Source: Brevibacterium iodinum ATCC 49514
GTDB lineage: Bacteria > Actinomycetota > Actinomycetes > Actinomycetales > Brevibacteriaceae
Assembly (NCBI RefSeq): GCF_900169265.1
Contig: NZ_FXYX01000002.1
Coordinates: 1 to 64,000, forward strand
Direction of reading: 5' to 3'
DNA length: 64,000 nucleotides
Positions 1-9,552 of this stretch are shown here, piece after piece. The notes under the pieces were generated by a model. That model saw only the letters and a program-made list of their open reading frames with translations, had not been told where the DNA came from and made no database searches. Position 1 is the stretch's first letter. Each line of letters opens with the position of its first letter. The position numbers and the translations under genes are program-made.

Positions 1-227
1 CTTCGGGCAGTTGAAGTCCGAGATGTTCTATCTGCAGAAATTCGACACGGTCGAGGACCTCAAGGCCGCGATCGATGAGTACATTCATTGGTATAACTAC
101 GAACGGATCTCGTCACGACTTGGCGGCCTTGCCCCGATGGAATATCGAAGCAAGACCGCCAAGGATGGTGAGCCTATTTACGAACTATGCTGACCTCACA
201 GCAGTCCAACTTTTGGGGACCAGTCCA
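1..227 (+). mobile_element. IS3-family insertion sequence, right end only
   Basis: This is the 3' end of an IS3-family element cut by the window edge. It holds the C-terminus of the OrfB transposase followed by a 34-bp tail whose last bases read GGGGACCAGTCCA, ending in the CA usual for this family. At 228 the sequence changes abruptly to one arm of a palindrome whose full copy lies at 54292-54343, which places the boundary at 227. The left end and any target duplication lie outside the window. Confidence 0.8.
2..193 (+). CDS. IS3-family transposase OrfB, C-terminal fragment
   Basis: The open frame enters from the window edge and ends at TGA 191-193. The residues KSEMFYLQKF, then IDEYIHWYNYERI, then LGGLAPMEYR form the typical C-terminus of the rve integrase domain of IS3-family OrfB, including the last part of the DDE fold and the conserved YNxxR tail. 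The protein would catalyse cut-and-join transposition of the element. Only about 63 residues are visible, so whether the copy is intact cannot be judged here. Confidence 0.85.
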   Translation, partial: FGQLKSEMFYLQKFDTVEDLKAAIDEYIHWYNYERISSRLGGLAPMEYRSKTAKDGEPIYELC

Positions 228-259
228 CGCGAGGTTGCTGGGCCGCCGTCAGGTAGCAA
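228..259. repeat. Half of a long palindromic repeat, split by the IS
   Basis: Starting directly after the IS end, this stretch matches the second arm of the perfect 52-bp palindrome at 54292-54343 plus a few flanking bases (through CAGGTAGCAAT). The other arm should lie on the far side of the element. The IS therefore sits at or next to the centre of symmetry of a repeated hairpin sequence, probably a mobile or terminator-like palindrome present in several genomic copies. Confidence 0.75.
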
Positions 260-282
260 TTAGGGGAATGGGCGGGAATGGG

Positions 283-318
283 AAGCGGCGCCGACTCGGG
301 GGAGTCGGCGCCGCTTTT
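283..318. terminator. Hairpin terminator
   Basis: A 15-bp perfect stem (283-297 with 302-316) and a GGGG loop are followed on the plus strand by TTTT. It lies downstream of the minus-strand DUF4191/lipA genes and can serve transcription from either side. Confidence 0.75.
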
Positions 319-364
319 CCTTGCCTCGACTGATGGGCTCGTGCCTTCGCTGAGGGGCTGCGGG

Positions 365-1102
365 TCAGCGTCCGCGCATCGCCTTGTGGTTCGGGCGGGC
401 CTTGTTCGGGTCGATGCCCTTCGGGATCGGCGGGCGTGTGCCCTGCGTCCCGAGAGCAGCCAGACGGTTGCGCACGGCCAGGACCTCGGCGCGGTTGAGC
501 TTGCGCGGCAGCTTCTGCACGGCCGGGACGACCTGCTTCATCGCGAGCTGGCCCTCTTCTTTGCCGCCCTGGAAGGTGTGGACCGGAACATTGGGGAGGA
601 TGCGTTCGTGGCGCTTCTTCTCCTTGGCCAGCAGCTTCGCACTGCGTCCCTTCGGACCTTCGCTCAGCAGCACGACGCCGGCGCGACCGGTCGACCGGAA
701 CACGAGGTCGCGGCTCTTCGGATCGACGGCGATGGGCTTCTCATCCATCAGGTAGCCGCGGCGGGCCGTGTTGAGAACGGCGCCGAAGGCTCCCGGCTGT
801 CCGTCCATCTGAGCGAAAGCGGCGGTCTCGGCGAAGCGGCCGAGCATCAACATCCCCAGCAGCAGACCGACCATGAAGCCGAGGATCGTCGTGAAGATCG
901 CGGTGGTGCCGCCGATGAGCAGACCGATCAGCAGACCGATGAGCGTGCACCCGAGGATCGCCGCAGCCAGCAGCCACGGGGTCGCTTTGTTGTGTTTGGC
1001 GGACAGCTCATAGACCTGACGCATCTGCGCCAGTCGGCCGGGCTTCTTGTTCGGATCCTTTGGCTTGCGCCGGAAGAGTCCCTTACGCGGTTCTTCGCTC
1101 AT
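365..1102 (-). CDS. DUF4191 family membrane protein
   Basis: 245 residues. A basic N-terminus (KGLFRRKPKDPNKKPGR) precedes two closely packed hydrophobic segments at about residues 43-66 and 69-88 that are rich in LIGLLIG repeats, then a soluble domain with FRSTGRAGVVLLSEGP and a basic C-terminus. This is the DUF4191 family, whose gene sits next to lipA in many actinobacteria (Rv2219 in M. tuberculosis). It lies 63 bp downstream of lipA on the same strand, so co-transcription is likely. The function is unknown; conserved linkage suggests a membrane role near lipoate metabolism, but that is inference. Confidence 0.85.
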   Translation of the reverse strand: MSEEPRKGLFRRKPKDPNKKPGRLAQMRQVYELSAKHNKATPWLLAAAILGCTLIGLLIGLLIGGTTAIFTTILGFMVGLLLGMLMLGRFAETAAFAQMDGQPGAFGAVLNTARRGYLMDEKPIAVDPKSRDLVFRSTGRAGVVLLSEGPKGRSAKLLAKEKKRHERILPNVPVHTFQGGKEEGQLAMKQVVPAVQKLPRKLNRAEVLAVRNRLAALGTQGTRPPIPKGIDPNKARPNHKAMRGR

Positions 1103-1165
1103 TCTCTCACTTGCTCTTGAGGGGCGTTGCGGCGTCGCCTCCGGAAATCAGGGGGAGGCCGACGC

Positions 1166-2218
1166 TCATTGCTCAGCAGTCAAGTCTACCTCTTCGCCGG
1201 GGCCGAAGGTATCCACAACGGCCTGTGCCTCCTGCCTGGCGGGGGTGTGCTTGTCCAGGTGCGCCAGATGCGAGGGGATCGCCTCTCCGCGGCGACGCAT
1301 GGCGGTGGCCCATAGGCGGCCGGCACGGTACGACGAGCGCACGAGCGGACCCGACATGACACCGAGGAAGCCGATCTCCTCTGCGGCATCGCGCAGCATC
1401 ACGAAATCGGCGGGCTTGACCCACCGGGTGACGGGATGGTGCCGGGGAGAGGGACGCAGGTACTGAGTGATGGTGATGAGGTCGCATCCGGCATCGTGGA
1501 GGTCCTGCAGCGCGGAGATGATCTCGTCGTTCGTCTCGCCCATCCCGAGGATGAGGTTCGATTTCGTGACCAGACCAGCCTCGCGGGCCTGGGTGATCAC
1601 CGACAGCGACCGTTCGTAGCGGAATGCGGGACGGATGCGCTTGAAGATGCGCGGAACCGTCTCGACATTGTGCGCGAGCACCTCGGGGCGGGAGGAGAAC
1701 ACCTCGGCGAGCTGATCCGGCTTGGCATTGAAATCGGGGATGAGCAGCTCGACGCCGGTGCCGCGACCGTCGACATACGAGAGGTCGTGGATCTGGCGCA
1801 CGGTCTCGGCATAGAGCCAGGCGCCGCCGTCTTCGAGGTCGTCTCGTGCCACACCGGTGATAGTCGAATAGCGCAGACCCATCTCCGCCACCGAGGCGGC
1901 CACGCGGCGAGGTTCGTCAGCGTCGAATTCGGCCGGTCGGCCGGTATCGATCTGGCAGAAGTCACAGCGCCGGGTGCACTGTTCGCCGCCGATGAGGAAG
2001 GTCGCTTCGCGATCTTCCCAGCATTCGAAGATATTCGGGCAGCCTGCCTCTTCGCAGACCGTGTGCAGCTCCTGCTTGCGCACGAGCGACTTCAGGGCGG
2101 TGTACTCGGGGCCGATATGGGCCTTCGCCTTGATCCAGGCCGGCTTGTCCTCGATGGGAGTCTCGGAGTTGCGGGCTTCGACGCGGAGCATGCGGCGGCC
2201 CTCTGGTGCGATCGTCAT
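1166..2218 (-). CDS. lipA: Lipoyl synthase
   Basis: Radical SAM enzyme that inserts two sulfurs into protein-bound octanoyl groups. With the ATG at 2218 it has 350 residues. The auxiliary cluster motif is C55-x4-C60-x5-C66 and the SAM cluster is C81-x3-C85-x2-C88 (CTRRCDFC). RSSY near the C-terminus supplies the serine ligand of the auxiliary cluster. The start at 2218 is preferred over an upstream extension because AGGAGAA sits 8 nt before it and the extension would overlap lipB. lipB ends 10 nt upstream, so lipB-lipA form an operon serving the E2 lipoyl domains encoded nearby. Confidence 0.97.
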   Translation of the reverse strand: MTIAPEGRRMLRVEARNSETPIEDKPAWIKAKAHIGPEYTALKSLVRKQELHTVCEEAGCPNIFECWEDREATFLIGGEQCTRRCDFCQIDTGRPAEFDADEPRRVAASVAEMGLRYSTITGVARDDLEDGGAWLYAETVRQIHDLSYVDGRGTGVELLIPDFNAKPDQLAEVFSSRPEVLAHNVETVPRIFKRIRPAFRYERSLSVITQAREAGLVTKSNLILGMGETNDEIISALQDLHDAGCDLITITQYLRPSPRHHPVTRWVKPADFVMLRDAAEEIGFLGVMSGPLVRSSYRAGRLWATAMRRRGEAIPSHLAHLDKHTPARQEAQAVVDTFGPGEEVDLTAEQ

Positions 2219-2228
2219 CTGAGTTCTC

Positions 2229-2867
2229 CTAAGCGGTGATGGTCTCGTGCAGGATTTCGTCGAGTCGCTGCGCCACATCTTCGGGAGTGACCGTGCGACC
2301 GAGCTCAGCACTGATGGACGTGGTGTCGGCGTCTGTGATCCCACACGGGATGATGGACTCATAGGCGCCGAGGTCGTTGCTGCAGTTGAGGGCCAGGCCG
2401 TGCATCGTCACGCCTTCGTGGATGCGGATGCCGATAGCGCCGATCTTGCGGTCACGACGGAGTTCGTCGCCGCGCAGCCAGACACCGGCACGGCCCTCGA
2501 TCGTGGTCGCCTCGATCTCGTATTCGGAGAGCAGTCGGATCATCGCGTCCTCGAGTTGGGACACGAAGAGTCGGACCTCTTTGGGGTCGTTGAGTTTGTA
2601 GATGAAGTAGGCGACCAGCTGTCCGGGCCCGTGCCAGGTGATCTTCCCGCCGCGGTCGACGTCGATGACATCGGTGCCGTCGGTCGGTCGTTCGAAGTCT
2701 TCGGTGCGCTTGCCGGCCGTATAGACCGGGGAATGCTCGAGGAGCAGGATCGTCGATCGACGGTCACCTGCGAGCACTTCGGCGTGGTATCTCTTCTGCA
2801 ATTCCCAAGTCTGCCGATAGTCCGAGAGGACAGGGGCGAACCCGAGCGTTTCTGTGGCCAGGGGCAT
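2229..2867 (-). CDS. lipB: Octanoyl-[acyl-carrier-protein]-protein octanoyltransferase
   Basis: 212 residues, normal for LipB. It transfers octanoyl from ACP to lipoyl-domain lysines. The signature [12 protein letters not shown] lies at 72-83, with K141 in [10 protein letters not shown] and the acyl-thioester cysteine C175 in SIIPCGI. It is the first gene of lipB-lipA. The ATG is preceded by TAGTGT-N6 with no properly spaced ribosome binding site (GGAG sits only 2 nt away), so the transcript may be leaderless. Confidence 0.96.
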   Translation of the reverse strand: MPLATETLGFAPVLSDYRQTWELQKRYHAEVLAGDRRSTILLLEHSPVYTAGKRTEDFERPTDGTDVIDVDRGGKITWHGPGQLVAYFIYKLNDPKEVRLFVSQLEDAMIRLLSEYEIEATTIEGRAGVWLRGDELRRDRKIGAIGIRIHEGVTMHGLALNCSNDLGAYESIIPCGITDADTTSISAELGRTVTPEDVAQRLDEILHETITA

Positions 2868-3025
2868 GGCTCCACACTATGACTCTTGTCCCCAGTGTTC
2901 AATTTGTTTCCAATCACATCTGGGGGCCGCCAACGACGCTGTGGCCCTTGACACATAGCGACGTCGGCTAGCATCATTAAACAACACTAAACGCGACTGA
3001 TCATCATCAACGGAGATGACGAACC

Positions 3026-4441
3026 ATGACATGGGAATTCCAAGCAACGATCGCGGATGATATCCATCGCGTCGTCGATTCAGACGGTCGCAGTGCGTGG
3101 GGCGTCGTGCACAATGATTTCGATGCCGACGATCCCCGTGTTCTCGCGCTCACCGAGGTGGCGCTTCCGATCGGCGCCCGTTCGCTTCTCATCGTCCCCG
3201 CTTCGCCCGGTGGGCTCGTCCTCGACGTGATCCGCGCCTACCAGGGACTGACCGAGGCCGAGCTGTGCACCCTGTTCCTGGGCATCGTCGAGGAGCTCAC
3301 GACGTGCACACGACCAGAGGATCGGCTCACTCTTTCCGCGTTCTCCCTCGACGCCCACGGTCGACCGGTCATCATTCCCGGAGTCTCGGCGCCCATGGCG
3401 ACGACACCGCGCCGCGCGGTGGGAGAGATGATCTATCACGCCGTCTACGGGCGGCCGTGGGCCGAGGTGCTGCTTCCCGTCGAACTCGCGCTGTCTGAGT
3501 CATCGTCGGCTCTGCGATCGCTCGTCGCAGGTCTCTTGGACGATGCGGCGTCCGATATCGGCTTGGGCGGCGCTCTCGCCGAGGCGGCCGATTCCCTTCG
3601 TACACTCGACTGTCCCGCTGCGCTGCCGCTGGTGCCTGCCGAGAGCGGAACGTCGCCGGAATCGGCGCTCACAGCTCGACTGCGCGCGGCAACCGGGCTC
3701 AGACCGCACCGGCGATCCGAGGAGGACATCGATTCGGCGCTCAGCGCATCGGCTCCTCCTCTGCGCGGGGGCGGAGTGACTCCGCTGCGCGCCGAGGCGA
3801 AGAGCTCGCGACGTTCGAGACGCGAACGCAGGCGCGCAGTTGGCCGAAGGGTATTGATGACATCGCTGCTGGACCCCGTGGACTCCCTGTGGACCCGCCT
3901 GCTCGCGGTGGACCTGCAGCGGGCGTTCGGGCGCAGCACTCTGCTCATCGGGGTCACCGTGTGCCTGACGGTACTCGGCGGAATAGTCGTCTGGTCCTCA
4001 TGGTCGTCCACCGCGGCCGTGAGCGGAGAAGAGGCGTCGTCCGCCGAGAGGGCGGACCTGTCACCCGAAGCGACGTCGACGCCGAGCGCAGACGACGTGA
4101 CCGCCGTCCTCGAGAAACTGTGTGAGTCCCGCGCAGCAGCTCTCAGCAATCGCGACGAGGCGGCTCTGAAGGCGCTTACGGTGCCCGAGTCGGCCGCCGC
4201 AGCAGCCGATGAGCTCATCGATCTTTCGGCGTATGCCGACTCCGACTATGCGATCGATGTCGAGGGCGTGGAGATCGTCGCCGCCGACGATGACCGGGTG
4301 GTCGCCTCGGCGCTCATGAGGTCGAGCGGAGGCACCGGGGCCGACCTGGTGGAGTTCGCCGAGCAGACCGTCGAATTCGAACTGCACAGAGTCGAGGGGG
4401 CCTGGCTCGTAGCGGAGGTCCGGGAGGCGACGACGCGGTGA
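3026..4441 (+). CDS. Membrane protein with degenerate kinase-like N-terminus
   Basis: 471 residues, not assigned to a named family. The N-terminal 190 residues have the feel of a protein-kinase-like fold lacking catalytic motifs: no glycine loop, no HRD and no DFG are visible, although a passage LSAFSLDAHGRPVIIPGVSA resembles the strand region after a catalytic loop. A low-complexity basic stretch (255-275) precedes one transmembrane helix at about 304-326. An extracytoplasmic domain of about 145 residues follows, starting with a Ser/Glu/Ala linker. The layout (cytoplasmic pseudokinase, one helix, outer domain) resembles actinobacterial Ser/Thr kinase architecture. It is a single gene, monocistronic between lipB and the E2 gene. 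Confidence 0.75.
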   Translation: MTWEFQATIADDIHRVVDSDGRSAWGVVHNDFDADDPRVLALTEVALPIGARSLLIVPASPGGLVLDVIRAYQGLTEAELCTLFLGIVEELTTCTRPEDRLTLSAFSLDAHGRPVIIPGVSAPMATTPRRAVGEMIYHAVYGRPWAEVLLPVELALSESSSALRSLVAGLLDDAASDIGLGGALAEAADSLRTLDCPAALPLVPAESGTSPESALTARLRAATGLRPHRRSEEDIDSALSASAPPLRGGGVTPLRAEAKSSRRSRRERRRAVGRRVLMTSLLDPVDSLWTRLLAVDLQRAFGRSTLLIGVTVCLTVLGGIVVWSSWSSTAAVSGEEASSAERADLSPEATSTPSADDVTAVLEKLCESRAAALSNRDEAALKALTVPESAAAAADELIDLSAYADSDYAIDVEGVEIVAADDDRVVASALMRSSGGTGADLVEFAEQTVEFELHRVEGAWLVAEVREATTR

Positions 4442-4447
4442 ATGGCC

Positions 4448-4479
4448 CGAGGGGCCGACCACGAATGGTCGGCCCCTCG
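4448..4479. terminator. Convergent hairpin terminator
   Basis: A 14-bp perfect stem (4448-4461 with 4466-4479) with a CGAA tetraloop, between the stop codon at 4441 and the convergent E2 gene end at 4505. There is no T-tract, as is common in actinobacteria. Confidence 0.75.
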
Positions 4480-4504
4480 AAAAAGGTGTGTCGGTCGGTC
4501 AGGC

Positions 4505-6391
4505 TCAGAGGTCGAGATCGGCCTCGAAGTTGCCTTCTTCCAGACGCGCCTTGATGGTCTGCAGGAATCGTCCTGCATCCGCACCGTCGACCAGCTGGTG
4601 GTTGTAGGTCAACGGCAGGTACACCATGTCGCGGATGGCGATCGCCTCATCACCGTCGGCCGTCTTCACGGCGATGGGACGGCGGACGATCGCGCCCGTG
4701 CCGATGATGCCCATCTGCGGCTGGTTGATGATCGGCGTGTCGAACAGTGCCCCGACGGAACCGATGTTGGTCACCGTGAAGGTTCCGCCCGACAGCTCGT
4801 CCGGCATGATCTTGTTGTTGCGGGTCCGGTCAGCGACATCGTCGATGGCCTTCGACAGACCTGCGACGCTGAGGTCACCGGCATCCTTGATCACGGGCAC
4901 GAGCAGTCCGCGCGGGGTGTCGACCGCGACGGCCAGGTGCTCGTGATCGAAGTAGGTGATCTGCTGCGACTCGAGATCGTACTGGGCGTTGACCTTCGGG
5001 TGCACCTGAAGCGCTTCGACGATGGCCTTGGCGAAGAACGGCAGGTAGGTCAGCTTCGAACCGTGCTTGGCCTGGAATGCCTCCTTGTTGGCCTTGCGCA
5101 GTTTGACGACGCGAGACATATCCACTTCGACGACCTGCGTGAGCTGAGCGGAGACGTCGAGGGACTCGCTCATGCGCTTGGCGATGGTCTGGCGGATACG
5201 CGAAGCCTTCTCCGTGGTGCCGCGCAGCTTCGCAGCCTCCTCGGGGATCTCAACCTTGAACGGAGCCTTCGGAGCTCCGGCCGATGCGCCCGCGTCTGCC
5301 GCTTGAGCGGCAGCAGGGCCGTTCTTCGCGGCCGACTCGACATCCTGCTTGCGGATGCGTCCGCCCACTCCGGTGCCGGTGACCTGCGAGAGGTCGACAC
5401 CCTTCTCGCGGGCCAGACGGCGCACGAGGGGAGTGACGTAGGCAGCGTTCTCGCCGACGGTGTCGGCGGCGGCAGGTGCCTGTGCAGCGGCCTCCACCGG
5501 CTCTTCGGCCTGAGCGGCAGAAGCCGACTGCGCCGACGCGTCTGCGGCCGGCTTGGGAGCCGACTCCTGCTTCGGCGCCTCCTCCTTGGGGGCTTCCTGT
5601 TCCGGAGCCTCTTCGGCGGGGGCTTCCTCCTTCGGAGCTTCCTCGGCAGGGGCTTCCTCCTTCGGAGCTTCCTCGGCAGGGGCCTCTTCCCTGGGCGCTT
5701 CCTCGGCCGGTGCGGATTCGGCCGGGGCACCGGAACCGATGCGGGCCAGAGGCGCGCCGACCTCGACGGTGTCGTCCTCGTCCGCCAGGTGAGCCTGAAC
5801 GACTCCGGCAACGGGGGAGGGGACCTCGGTGTCGACCTTGTCGGTGGAGACCTCGAGGAGCGGTTCGTCGACCTCGACCTCTTCACCGACCTCCTTGAGC
5901 CAGCGGGTCACGGTGCCCTCGGTGACGGATTCGCCGAGCGCGGGCATCGTGATCTCGGTGCCTTCGGAGGATCCGGAATCCGAAGCGGCAGGTGCTGACT
6001 CCTCCGCCGGTGCCTCATCGGCTGCCGGTGCTTCGTCAGCGGGAGCCTCTTCAGCAGGGGCTTCCTCGGCCGGAGCCTCTTCAGCAGGGGCTTCTTCGGT
6101 CGGAGCCTCAGCAGGCTCCTCGGCGGGTTCCTCCTCGTCGGATGAAGCGCCGCTGCCGTCGCCGATGTAGGCGAGGTCGCCGCCGACCTCGACCACGTCA
6201 TCTTCTTCGGCCAGGATCTTCTCGAGGGTGCCGGCATACGGGCTGGGGATCTCAGTGTCGACCTTGTCGGTCGACACCTCGAGCAACGGCTCGTCTACCT
6301 CGACTTCTTCGCCCACTTCCTTGAGCCAGCGAGTGACAGTGCCCTCGGTGACCGACTCTCCGAGAGCCGGCATCTGAACGGAATTCGACAT
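4505..6391 (-). CDS. sucB: Dihydrolipoamide acyltransferase (E2), two lipoyl domains
   Basis: 628 residues. It is the E2 core of a 2-oxoacid dehydrogenase complex, of the SucB/DlaT type; in actinobacteria this protein mainly serves pyruvate dehydrogenase. Lipoyl domains lie at 1-76 (K43 in DKVDTE) and about 148-220 (K185), a subunit-binding domain at about 317-354, and the acyltransferase domain ends with H598-x3-D602 (NHQLVDGAD). The linkers are long runs of EEAPAEEAP units. The N-terminal halves of the two lipoyl domains are identical in protein but differ at many synonymous positions. It lies 21 nt downstream of lpdA in the same operon, and GAGGAGA precedes the ATG. Confidence 0.95.
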   Translation of the reverse strand: MSNSVQMPALGESVTEGTVTRWLKEVGEEVEVDEPLLEVSTDKVDTEIPSPYAGTLEKILAEEDDVVEVGGDLAYIGDGSGASSDEEEPAEEPAEAPTEEAPAEEAPAEEAPAEEAPADEAPAADEAPAEESAPAASDSGSSEGTEITMPALGESVTEGTVTRWLKEVGEEVEVDEPLLEVSTDKVDTEVPSPVAGVVQAHLADEDDTVEVGAPLARIGSGAPAESAPAEEAPREEAPAEEAPKEEAPAEEAPKEEAPAEEAPEQEAPKEEAPKQESAPKPAADASAQSASAAQAEEPVEAAAQAPAAADTVGENAAYVTPLVRRLAREKGVDLSQVTGTGVGGRIRKQDVESAAKNGPAAAQAADAGASAGAPKAPFKVEIPEEAAKLRGTTEKASRIRQTIAKRMSESLDVSAQLTQVVEVDMSRVVKLRKANKEAFQAKHGSKLTYLPFFAKAIVEALQVHPKVNAQYDLESQQITYFDHEHLAVAVDTPRGLLVPVIKDAGDLSVAGLSKAIDDVADRTRNNKIMPDELSGGTFTVTNIGSVGALFDTPIINQPQMGIIGTGAIVRRPIAVKTADGDEAIAIRDMVYLPLTYNHQLVDGADAGRFLQTIKARLEEGNFEADLDL

Positions 6392-6412
6392 GAGTATTCG
6401 TCTCCTCGGATC

Positions 6413-7801
6413 TTATGAGTGGAAGTGCAGGGGTTTGCCGGCCAGAGCCAGGTGGGCCTCGCCGAGTGCTTCGTTCTGCGTGGGGTGCGCGTGGATGAGC
6501 TGCGCGACTTCCTCGGGGAATGCTTCCCAATTGACGATGAGCTGAGCTTCACCGGCCTGCTCTGACAGACGCGCGCCGATACCGTGCACGCCCACGACCG
6601 GACCGTCCTTTTCCCGGACGACCTTGATCAGACCTGTCGTGTTCAGGATCACGGACTTGCCGTTGCCGCCGAGGTTGTACTCGAGGGTCTCGACCTGATC
6701 CTTGCCGTACTTCTCTTCCGCCTGTGCGGAGGAGAGTCCGACGGAGAAGATCTCCGGTTCGCAGTAGGTCACGCGGGGGATGCCGGATTCGACGACCGGT
6801 GCCGGGTTGAGTCCGGCGATCTCCTCGGCGATGAAGATGCCCTGGCCGAAGGCGCGGTGGGCCAGTTGGAGTCCGGGGACGATATCGCCGCAGGCGTAGA
6901 TGTTGCCGACGCCGGTGTGGAGACGTTCGTTGGCGAGGACGAATCCGCGATCCATCGGGATACCCTGCTCTTCGAAGCCGAAGCCCTCGGTGACCGGGCC
7001 GCGGCCGACGGCCACGAGAAGATACTCCGCCTCGAGCGTCGAACCGTCTTCGAGAGTGACCTTGACCCCGTCGGCAGTCTCTTCGACGCCCTTGAACATG
7101 ACGCCGAGCTTGAACTTGATCTTGCGCTTCTTGAAGGCGCGCTCGAGGTTCTTCGAGATGGTCTCGTCTTCGTTGGCAACGAGGTGCTTGAGGCCCTCGA
7201 CGATCGTGACGTCAGCTCCGAAGGAGTTCCAGACGCTGGCGAACTCGACGCCGATGACGCCGCCGCCGAGCACGATGGCCGAGCTCGGGACCTTGTCGAG
7301 CTCGAGAGCCTCGGTGCTCGTGATCACGCGGTCGGTGACCTCGAGTCCGATGGTCTTCGATGTCGAACCGGTCGAGAGCAGAACGTTCGTGCCCTTGACG
7401 GTGTGGTTGCCGTCTTCGCCGGTGACCTCGACAGTGTCTTTGCCGACGAGCTTGCCGGTGCCGAAGTAGGTGTCGATTCCGCGAGCCTTGACCAGACCCT
7501 GAAGACCCTTGTAGTTGCGGGTGATGACCCCGTCCTTGTACTCGAGCACCTTGGCGATGTCGATCCCCTTGAACTCGGCTTCGATGCCGAAGGTCTCGGA
7601 GTTCTTGGCGGTGTCGGCGACTTCTGCGGCGTGCAGAAGAGCCTTCGTCGGCACGCAGCCACGGTGCAGGCAGGTGCCTCCCACCTTGTCGCGTTCGATC
7701 AAAGCGACCTTCATGTCGAGCTCTGCGGCTCGCAGAGCAGCGGCATAGCCACCGGTTCCGCCACCCAGAACGACAAGGTCGTAGGTCAATTCGTCACTCA
7801 C
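6413..7801 (-). CDS. lpdA: Dihydrolipoyl dehydrogenase (E3)
   Basis: 462 residues from the GTG at 7801, chosen because AGGAG sits 7 nt upstream and the N-terminus then matches the family (SDELTYDLVVLGGGTGG). FAD-binding GGGTGG is at 13-18, the redox disulfide C43/C48 lies in GGTCLHRGCVPTK, a second NAD-binding motif is GGGVIGVEFA, and the C-terminal HAHPTQNEALGEA carries the catalytic histidine. It reoxidises E2-bound dihydrolipoamide with NAD+. First gene of lpdA-sucB. Confidence 0.97.
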   Translation of the reverse strand: MSDELTYDLVVLGGGTGGYAAALRAAELDMKVALIERDKVGGTCLHRGCVPTKALLHAAEVADTAKNSETFGIEAEFKGIDIAKVLEYKDGVITRNYKGLQGLVKARGIDTYFGTGKLVGKDTVEVTGEDGNHTVKGTNVLLSTGSTSKTIGLEVTDRVITSTEALELDKVPSSAIVLGGGVIGVEFASVWNSFGADVTIVEGLKHLVANEDETISKNLERAFKKRKIKFKLGVMFKGVEETADGVKVTLEDGSTLEAEYLLVAVGRGPVTEGFGFEEQGIPMDRGFVLANERLHTGVGNIYACGDIVPGLQLAHRAFGQGIFIAEEIAGLNPAPVVESGIPRVTYCEPEIFSVGLSSAQAEEKYGKDQVETLEYNLGGNGKSVILNTTGLIKVVREKDGPVVGVHGIGARLSEQAGEAQLIVNWEAFPEEVAQLIHAHPTQNEALGEAHLALAGKPLHFHS

Positions 7802-7954
7802 GGATTTCTCCTCGTAGCTGTGAATAAGCCTGCAGTACGCAGCTTTCAGTCTTATCTTTCCACTTTTCTTGCGCGGGGCGAAGAAAAACGCTGTCTGATT
7901 GGACACAGGTGGGCATCATCACGTTCACCTCGACAGCGTGTAGAACCAACGGGC

Positions 7955-9430
7955 TCAGGCCTTCGCCTTCGCGATTTCGATGAGGGTGCGCACCGCGGCT
8001 CCGGTCGCGGCCTTCGGTGTGTAGCCGAAGGGTGCTGAACCGTTGAAGCTCGGTCCGGCGATGTCGATATGCGCCCAGTTCGCATCCTCTCCGACGAACT
8101 CACGCAGGAACGCCGCAGCGGCGAGCATGCCGCCGGGGCGCGGTCCTGAGTTCGTGAGATCGGCGGCGGTGGAGTCGAATCCGGAGAGCATCTCCTCGGG
8201 GATCGGCATCGCCCACATCTGCTCACCGGCCACGGACGCCGAGGCGATGACCTCTGCCCGTGCGGCCTCGGAGCCCATGACACCGGAGGTGCGTTCGCCG
8301 AGTGCGACGATCTGAGCACCGGTGAGTGTGGCCACATCGATGAGCAGATCCGGGTTCTCCGCACCGGCGTCGGTGAGCGCATCGGCGAGGACGAGTCGGC
8401 CCTCGGCGTCGGTGTTCGTGACCTCGACGGTCTTGCCGCTGCGCATCTTCAGCACGTCGCTGGGGCGCTGTGCCGAAGATCCGGGCATGTTCTCCGCCAT
8501 CGGCAGCCACGCGGTGACACGCACCGGGAGCTTGAGGTCGGCGATGCCGAAGAGCGCCTGTACGACGGCCGCGGAACCGGCCATATCGGACTTCATGTCC
8601 TCCATGCTCTTCGCCGGTTTGAGTGAGATGCCGCCGGAGTCGAAGGTGATTCCCTTGCCGACGAAGCTGAGATGGCGCTTGGCGCCGCGAGGTGCGTATT
8701 CGACCTTGACGAGGCGGGGCCCGCGGGTCGAACCCTGGCCGACGCCGATGATTCCGCCGTAGCCTCCGGCCTTGAGCTCCTTCTCGCCGAGCACTGTGAC
8801 CTTGAGCTTGCGGTCCTTGGCCTGGTCCTTGACGATCTCGGCGTAGGACTCCGGGTAGAGATCCAGTGGGGGAGTGTTGACGAGATCGCGAGCTCTGTTC
8901 GTCGCAGCCGCGATCACCTCACCGGCGTCATGGGCCGCGGCGAAGGTCTTGCCCTTGGGGCCGATGACGGTGATCTCGCCCGGAGTCCCGGCTTCGCTGC
9001 GGTAGTCGAGGAAACGGTAGGTTCCGAGTCCCGCACCCACCGTGATCGCTTCGACCTCGGTCGGAGTGGCGGCTGGCAGAGCCAGAGCGATCGACTCGGC
9101 ACCGTCGAGTGCGCGCAGCGCCGCCCCCGCGCCGCGACGCAGCGATTCAGCAGCTGCGGCGACCTCGGAGTCATCGGGATCGAAGTCGCCGAGTCCCACG
9201 AGCAGGACGGAGTCGGCGGCGACACCCTTCGGAGCGGGAACACGAGCGGTGGATCCGGCCTTTCCGCTGAACCCGATGGCGCGAGCGGTTTCGTCGAGGG
9301 CGGTCTTCGCCGCCTTCGCCCCTTCGAGACCGAGGACCGTCGAGTCCGCTGCCGCCAGCACCAGAACAGAGGCGGTGGCCTTCACCGGTGAGGTCGTGGA
9401 GTAGCTGCTGAGGGTGGATGCACCAGCCAT
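7955..9430 (-). CDS. pepA: Leucyl aminopeptidase, M17 family
   Basis: 491 residues from the ATG at 9430, preceded by AAAGGGAA. The C-terminal catalytic domain carries the M17 signature NTDAEGRLVLAD with its metal ligands, VGKGITFDSGGISLKP upstream of it, and LIDVATLTGAQ after it. It is a two-metal cytosolic enzyme that removes N-terminal residues in peptide turnover. The gene order pepA-lpd-E2 then lipB-lipA is similar to the M. tuberculosis pepB-dlaT-lipB-lipA block. Confidence 0.96.
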   Translation of the reverse strand: MAGASTLSSYSTTSPVKATASVLVLAAADSTVLGLEGAKAAKTALDETARAIGFSGKAGSTARVPAPKGVAADSVLLVGLGDFDPDDSEVAAAAESLRRGAGAALRALDGAESIALALPAATPTEVEAITVGAGLGTYRFLDYRSEAGTPGEITVIGPKGKTFAAAHDAGEVIAAATNRARDLVNTPPLDLYPESYAEIVKDQAKDRKLKVTVLGEKELKAGGYGGIIGVGQGSTRGPRLVKVEYAPRGAKRHLSFVGKGITFDSGGISLKPAKSMEDMKSDMAGSAAVVQALFGIADLKLPVRVTAWLPMAENMPGSSAQRPSDVLKMRSGKTVEVTNTDAEGRLVLADALTDAGAENPDLLIDVATLTGAQIVALGERTSGVMGSEAARAEVIASASVAGEQMWAMPIPEEMLSGFDSTAADLTNSGPRPGGMLAAAAFLREFVGEDANWAHIDIAGPSFNGSAPFGYTPKAATGAAVRTLIEIAKAKA

Positions 9431-9552
9431 GAGTTCCCTTTCAGTCGTCTTTGAACGTTGATTCGATCCTAATGCCAAACACCCCGACTTGCTGAAGCAG
9501 TGAGTCGCGCGCCTGCTGAAGCGATGAGGGACTCTGACATATTCTTAGGTGC

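Noticed and set aside
2219-2362. 48-codon N-terminal extension of lipA
   Set aside because: It would overlap lipB and has no similarity to LipA; the ATG at 2218 has a good ribosome binding site.
5500-6170. Repetitive stretch that could be taken for a CRISPR or tandem DNA repeat
   Set aside because: It encodes the EEAPAEEAP linkers of the E2 protein in frame; there are no regular spacers.
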